DNA from: Amorphochlora amoebiformis
Taxonomy: Eukaryota; Cercozoa; Chlorarachniophyceae
NCBI GenBank assembly: GCA_054601695.1
Contig: BAAHQB010000200.1
Coordinates: 124,001 to 188,000, forward strand
DNA length: 64,000 bases
Direction of reading: 5' to 3'
The notes beneath the pieces were generated by a model, which had not been told where the DNA came from, searched no databases, and saw nothing but the letters and a program-made list of their open reading frames with translations. This document shows positions 1-64,000 of this stretch, one piece after another. A program made the position numbers and the translations under genes. Each line of letters starts with the position of its first letter. The stretch's first letter is position 1.

Positions 1-3
1 ATG

Positions 4-34
<31 letters not shown>

Positions 35-137
35 ATATGTATATGCATATATCATATGAGTATTGATTCTTACTTTGATATCTGTGATTCTTTTTCTCCG
101 TGGTTCTTCATTTGGTCTTGCTTGGATCTTGGATATG

Positions 138-190
<53 letters not shown>

Positions 191-353
191 ATATAATATT
201 GTATATTTATATATATATTATATATATATATATATATTATATATATATATATGTATATATAATATATACATGTATTATATATATATATATATGTATGTAT
301 GTATGTATGTATACATATATATGTATATATATATATATATATAACTTCGGATA

Positions 354-3427
<3,074 letters not shown>

Positions 3428-4409
3428 AAATACCTGGAATAGACACGTGCCCTACACCAGACACACAACAAACTAAGAACCTACCGAATACACTGTCACC
3501 TCGGAATACTTGTGTGTGCCTTTGATGTTACTCTAGTCTAGCTAGTAGTGTCACATTCTAGATATCACCTTGAAAGAATCTTTTATATGTCACTAGTGTC
3601 TAGAGTGTCAACGTACAGCCGAATTAATAATCAATGATGTATATAACGAAACTTTAAAATCAATGATCTAGATGATTGTAATCTAGTAGTCTTTATCTAG
3701 TACATCTCTAGTATGACTAGATGATCCTGAGGTCATCTAGATCATTGATTTACTAGATTTACTAGATTTAGACTAAATTCTGGAAATTTTCACCACACGG
3801 CTAAATACTAATACTAGAAATACTAGAATAGTAGAAATAGTAGAAATACAGGTGTTACCTAGATTACGAAACTTTAAACTCTAGAAACTAGTTAAAAAAT
3901 CAATGACATCCAGTGAATCTCTTCATGACTCAAGTCTCTAACTAGCTAATGACTAGAATGACCCTCCTCTAGTACTTCTAGTACTCACTCTACTCTAGCT
4001 AGTTACCACCAGTACCATGACCCAGCATGAATCTGTAGACCCAGACTTTGTGCATAAGCTAGTAAGGTTCAATCGGGCTAGTTCTATAGGAATATACGTA
4101 CGTATCATGGCATCAGTACTGAGTAGTATCTAGAGAGAGTATCTAAGTATATCTCTCTAGCTGTAGCGTTATCTGGAGAGCTAGAGAGTATATCCCGTAT
4201 CTTGGCACAATATATCTATTTACGATTTTTATTTTTTATACAGTTTTTCAATGATTCATGAGTCTAATCATCTATTTATTAAATATTTATTACGGAATGA
4301 TCATTATACTAGTATATATAATCTAGTCATGATGGATATCATGATATATATCTAATATATATATACATATATATACGTATATATCGTATATATATATAAA
4401 TATATACTA

Positions 4410-4452
<43 letters not shown>

Positions 4453-4484
4453 TATACTAGTATATCAGTATGCGCTGCGACACC

Positions 4485-4552
<68 letters not shown>

Positions 4553-4840
4553 CCCGATCATAAGTAGATATACAGTAAGTCTAGACATAGCCCTGTCTCA
4601 TGATCGGGATTTCAACGTGACAGACATCAATACCGATATTATCAATCACAGTCTCTTAAGAGACTCGTCATTCGTACATTTTCGCCAGAGTCTATATGAT
4701 ACTGACTTGTGATGAATAAATTCTCTCAACTTTAGTTCGGATGTACATGTAGCTACTCGACCCTTGGGGGACATATCGTAGTAGATACTGACATTGTACC
4801 GTAGGCGGCCAAAGTAGTTTCAGTACTATAATGTACATGT

Positions 4841-4905
<65 letters not shown>

Positions 4906-4929
4906 CGTGAAGTATATACGATGTATTCA

Positions 4930-4971
<42 letters not shown>

Positions 4972-4983
4972 TAATCTTATACA

Positions 4984-5028
<45 letters not shown>

Positions 5029-5092
5029 TATATATATTCTACATATGTTTACACAATATTATAAAAATGTATACATATAGTATTTATACATA

Positions 5093-5143
<51 letters not shown>

Positions 5144-5265
5144 CATATATGTATGCATATATATTTATACATAAATATATTATATTATATTATATATTAT
5201 ATATATATATATATGTATAATTATTAATAATAAATATGTATGTATATATATATATATACATACAA

Positions 5266-5296
<31 letters not shown>

Positions 5297-5397
5297 TGTT
5301 ATACATATACATATATATATATACATATATATAATATATATATATATATGTATATATATGTTGTACATATATACATATATACATATATATATTTATA

Positions 5398-5463
<66 letters not shown>

Positions 5464-6252
5464 CATATATACATACACACACACACACACACCCTAGACA
5501 GATACGTTTCCGCCTTCCTAAAAAAAAAAAGCAAAGTTTTTCGCTCCCCACACCTCCCGTACGTCGTTTACGTACTCTCTACCCATATACATGGATTAAT
5601 AACAGCATACAGTCGCTGGAATAATCTGATCAAACCATCAACCCAGTCGAAGCAGCCGACATTTTCGTGCGAGAATTATTTTACTGTATTTTTCTGTTAG
5701 TACCCGGGATGACGTATGTCACAAACGGTGAATATGGAATGGGTTCTCCCTCCAACATCAGCACTTCCACTTGTGCCAGATGTCTATTATATGCTGACCA
5801 CAGAATACTTTTGAGAATCGTCTTTGAGTAAAAAATATCATCATGGGGTCACAACTAATTCCGTATTTTCTCCGTATTTTTCCCTGAATTGAATACTTTG
5901 ATGTTTTCCAGTACACCATCTCTCCCGAAGTTCCAACCCAACCGTGAGAAAGAAAGATCACCTCTCGGGTCGGAAGGGAAGGATTTCCGGTCCGGACTTA
6001 GGACCTTAGGTCCGGTCTCAAGTAATAATCAGTATCATATCAATTCAATCTCATTCCTCTTTATCCTAATACGTATTTAGTGAGCCTTAACATATACAGG
6101 AATAAGTCATCCTGAGTGACATAACGGCGGGAAACAGAGGGTGCACAGGAAAACCGCCTGGCCTTTCCAGTTGTGTTTGGGACAGGGTCAAGCCGCAGAT
6201 TGCCATCTAGGACTCACCCGGGCTAGGGGTGAGGTTGGATAAAAGATACAAG
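3428..6252. other. Intergenic spacer, CTAG-rich, then unique sequence before dynein
   Basis: No convincing gene on either strand. From about 3530 to 4350 the tetranucleotide CTAG occurs about thirty times, far above chance. From 4310 to 5460 (TA)n tracts dominate, broken by unique sequence at 4550-4840. A 10-bp inverted repeat, TCCCGATCAT at 4552 and ATGATCGGGA at 4600, could form a hairpin. From 5500 to 6250 the DNA is non-repetitive and precedes the dynein start, so it probably holds promoter and 5' UTR. I recognise no specific promoter motif. Confidence 0.7.
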
Positions 6253-28966
<22,714 letters not shown>

Positions 28967-29080
28967 CTTAAGCTTGTGTTTTTGCTTAGTTACTTGAATA
29001 TACATGTACAAAACCAATTCTCCAGGATTGAATTATAAGTATTTCTGATTCTACCAGTATATATAGATATTAAATTCTAG

Positions 29081-29114
<34 letters not shown>

Positions 29115-29945
29115 ATTATCTAGATTTATCAAGTGTAGTAGTCTAGGTAGTCAGTCTAGCTAACTCGATAGTAGAGTGTAATGTCTCTACTGTATAGAAT
29201 GTACGTACGTACATGTACACGTAAACGTATAGATGTACACGCGTGGCAAGTTCACCCTATTGACTGTGACATTTACTGCACAACTTTCAACCCCGGGCCT
29301 AACATTAGTCTAGTAAGTCGGCAACCCTGACCGTAGTTCATGCAGTACACACAGTATTGTACATATTGTATCTACTGTATGTCAAGTATTATAGAGCATT
29401 CGCACGTGTACCATACGTACGTACGTATACGATCAACTGGCAATAGCCTGACTTATACTATCAGACTCAGTGCGAGTGTACGCATACGTATATACTAGAT
29501 ATAGGTGCTTGTTTGACATCACATATACTCCGTAGCACAAACTAGATACATTGCATTTAGATCTGAGATACCACACTCTAGAAAGTATCGAGAGTTAGAT
29601 ATAGAGTGATGTATATCAGAACGTATTACCTCTAGATATTATACAAGTCTGGTATTACAACATAATAGACGTAGATATACGTCCGTACATGTACATGTAC
29701 ATGCACATTGGCACATGTACGTCCAGAATATTTGTCATGCATGTCATTGCATGATCATCAGGATCCGCATACGCATGTTGCATGACGAACTAGTGCGTAT
29801 CATACGACCGTGTAACTTCAACTAGTTCTACTGAACAGAACACGCTAGGTCGATGTATATGTATATATATATATATATATATATTTTTATATATATTACT
29901 ACATACTATCAGTGCTAGTTAATAGATTCTAAAAATATATATCTA

Positions 29946-29998
<53 letters not shown>

Positions 29999-30079
29999 TA
30001 GATGTGTATGTGTCTAGTGTGTGTGTGTGTGTGTATACACACAACTTCAACATGTGTATATATGTGTATATATATCTAG

Positions 30080-30126
<47 letters not shown>

Positions 30127-30427
30127 ACATGTACACATATATACATATATTGCATTTCATATGTATACATCGATATCTGAGACAATACACATACGACAAT
30201 ACTATGCACAAGCTCAAATACCTACACACAGAGAGAAAAGGTCTAGAAGATGTGGGTATTAATGAAATTTAAATGGTAAGCTAGATCCTTAGATCTAGGA
30301 ACCCAGCTCCATCTATATATCTATTCCATCAAGGGAACACTAACCACCCACCCTCAATTGGATTTCATACAATGTTATCATAAGGTTGATCCAACCAATC
30401 ACGTTTTCTTCTCCGTCTTATTCTCCT
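28967..30427. other. Intergenic spacer between convergent genes, CTAG/GTAC-rich
   Basis: Holds the 3' flanks of the dynein gene (+) and the phosphatase gene (-). From about 29050 to 29960 it is dense in the palindromic tetramers CTAG and GTAC (for example ACGTACGTACATGTACACG at 29202), then (TA)n to about 30120. No gene and no clear polyadenylation signal was identified. Confidence 0.75.
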
Positions 30428-52816
<22,389 letters not shown>

Positions 52817-53290
52817 GAATTTAGCGACGGACAGTGGTTAGATCCCCCTTAGTTTGACTCCCCTCGAGCCCGTGTCTCAACGCATTGCAATTCTCCAATG
52901 AGACCTTCCGGATGATTATAACTGTTAAAAGGAAATTTTTCAGGTGTGATCAACCCGATGGGGAGATTCATGATCATTAATAGATTCATTAGACTTAATA
53001 GTTTAAATACCAGAGGCGGGTATGTCGTCCAACTAGTACTACGGATGTTTCTATCCACTGCTCTAACTGGACAATTGTATTGTACTAGAATTGGACGTCA
53101 CGTGCGTTGATTTCTTTTTGGATGTTGGTGAATTGTATCCAAATGTATTTTCCCGGCTATTAACTATTATAGTATCTAATAATGACGTAATTATCACGAT
53201 ATCTAGATCGTCTCGATCTAGTATCTAGAGTATCGATTAATATATATTTAGATCTATTCCTACTACGTACCGTGACATGTATCTGTAGCT

Positions 53291-53370
<80 letters not shown>

Positions 53371-53412
53371 GTATATAATACAAATATTTATATATATATA
53401 TATATATATCTA

Positions 53413-53461
<49 letters not shown>

Positions 53462-53647
53462 CATATATAATTGATATGTCTTGTCTCAATATTTACTTTT
53501 ATCTAGAGTTTGTATGTAATTTTTGAACAACGGGCTGTTAGACAAGAAACTTGCTGAATCAGCGCCGGCCACGGTCTCCTGTGTCCCACCCTGGACTCTC
53601 CAGGTCTCTAAAACAGCTTTGCTATCCTCGATGTCATATGCGTGCCT
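52817..53647. other. Intergenic spacer between phosphatase start and ITPA end
   Basis: Both neighbours are on the minus strand, so this holds the ITPA 3' flank and the phosphatase promoter. 52820-53150 is unique sequence; 53160-53260 is CTAG/TCTAGA-rich, like the other spacers; 53290-53460 is (TA)n; 53520-53647 is unique. No gene seen. Confidence 0.7.
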
Positions 53648-55518
<1,871 letters not shown>

Positions 55519-55773
55519 CCTTGCTCTTCCTACAAACCCCCAGAAAACATCATGTTAAACCCTCTATCCATCAGGATGACTTTGTATTCCCAGAAGGTAA
55601 TCATCGTTTAAGGCTGCCTGCTAGTGCTCTATGGACGGTCTTGCGGACGCAACTGCTGTACCCAAGACGGGTGAGATTCATTCGGGACCCAGCCGGAGCC
55701 CAAAAGGGTATCTCATCGGAGATATGCACATATCAAATACAGCATATCCGCGATATCCGGCAAGCCCAAGACA
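55519..55773. promoter_or_regulatory. Short divergent promoter interval
   Basis: Only 255 bp separate the start codons of ITPA (-) and the PPR gene (+). The sequence is non-repetitive and of balanced composition, unlike the introns and other spacers, so it likely contains both promoters and 5' UTRs. No TATA box or named motif is claimed. Confidence 0.6.

Positions 55774-64000
<8,227 letters not shown>

Noticed and set aside
4470-4712. 80-residue plus-strand frame partly outside (TA)n
   Set aside because: Begins in microsatellite, has no recognisable domain and no neighbouring exon with matching phase.
5758-5961. 67-residue minus-strand frame upstream of dynein
   Set aside because: Short, no family features, and in the presumed dynein promoter region.

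Overview
This is nuclear DNA of an intron-rich, flagellated microbial eukaryote. The evidence is a complete axonemal outer-arm dynein heavy chain, GT-AG introns throughout, a PPR protein with a mitochondrial-type leader, and interstitial TTAGGG runs. The lineage cannot be fixed from the sequence. Introns are mostly (TA)n microsatellite. Most open frames rich in Ile-Tyr are translations of these repeats, not genes.

Layout. 0.35-3.4 kb (+): a small eight-exon gene for a coiled-coil protein of about 135 residues. 3.4-6.25 kb: intergenic, unusually rich in CTAG. 6.25-28.97 kb (+): a complete outer-arm dynein heavy chain in 25 exons (about 4,668 residues), closest by motifs to the beta / DNAH9-11-17 class. 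28.97-30.43 kb: intergenic between convergent genes, again rich in CTAG and GTAC. 30.43-52.8 kb (-): a Ser/Thr protein phosphatase of the PPEF/RdgC type (IQ motif, PPP catalytic core, EF-hands), cut into about 36 exons, many under 60 bp; reconstructed length about 848 residues. 53.65-55.52 kb (-): a complete inosine triphosphatase (ITPA/HAM1), 191 residues in eight exons. 55.52-55.77 kb: a short divergent promoter interval. 55.77 kb to the window end (+): a multi-exon PPR protein, cut by the window edge.

All gene models were assembled by hand. For dynein, phosphatase and ITPA, reading phase carries through every proposed junction and family motifs continue across the joins. The weaker points are dynein exon 6, phosphatase exon 1, and the middle of the PPR gene.

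The most unusual feature is a recurring pattern I call exon-edge echoes: partial copies of an exon end plus its splice site, set in (TA)n beside the intact exon. Copies upstream of an exon carry its acceptor side; copies downstream carry its donor side. The extreme case is 13 copies of the acceptor and first 12 or so codons of the phosphatase exon coding for the GDFVDRG motif; another is six copies before PPR exon 2. I found them in the coiled-coil, phosphatase and PPR genes but not convincingly in the dynein gene.

Functionally, dynein and possibly the coiled-coil protein point to the flagellum. The phosphatase has calcium/calmodulin-binding architecture. ITPA is nucleotide-pool housekeeping and the PPR protein is probably organellar RNA processing. 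No tRNA, rRNA, CRISPR array or transposase gene was seen.
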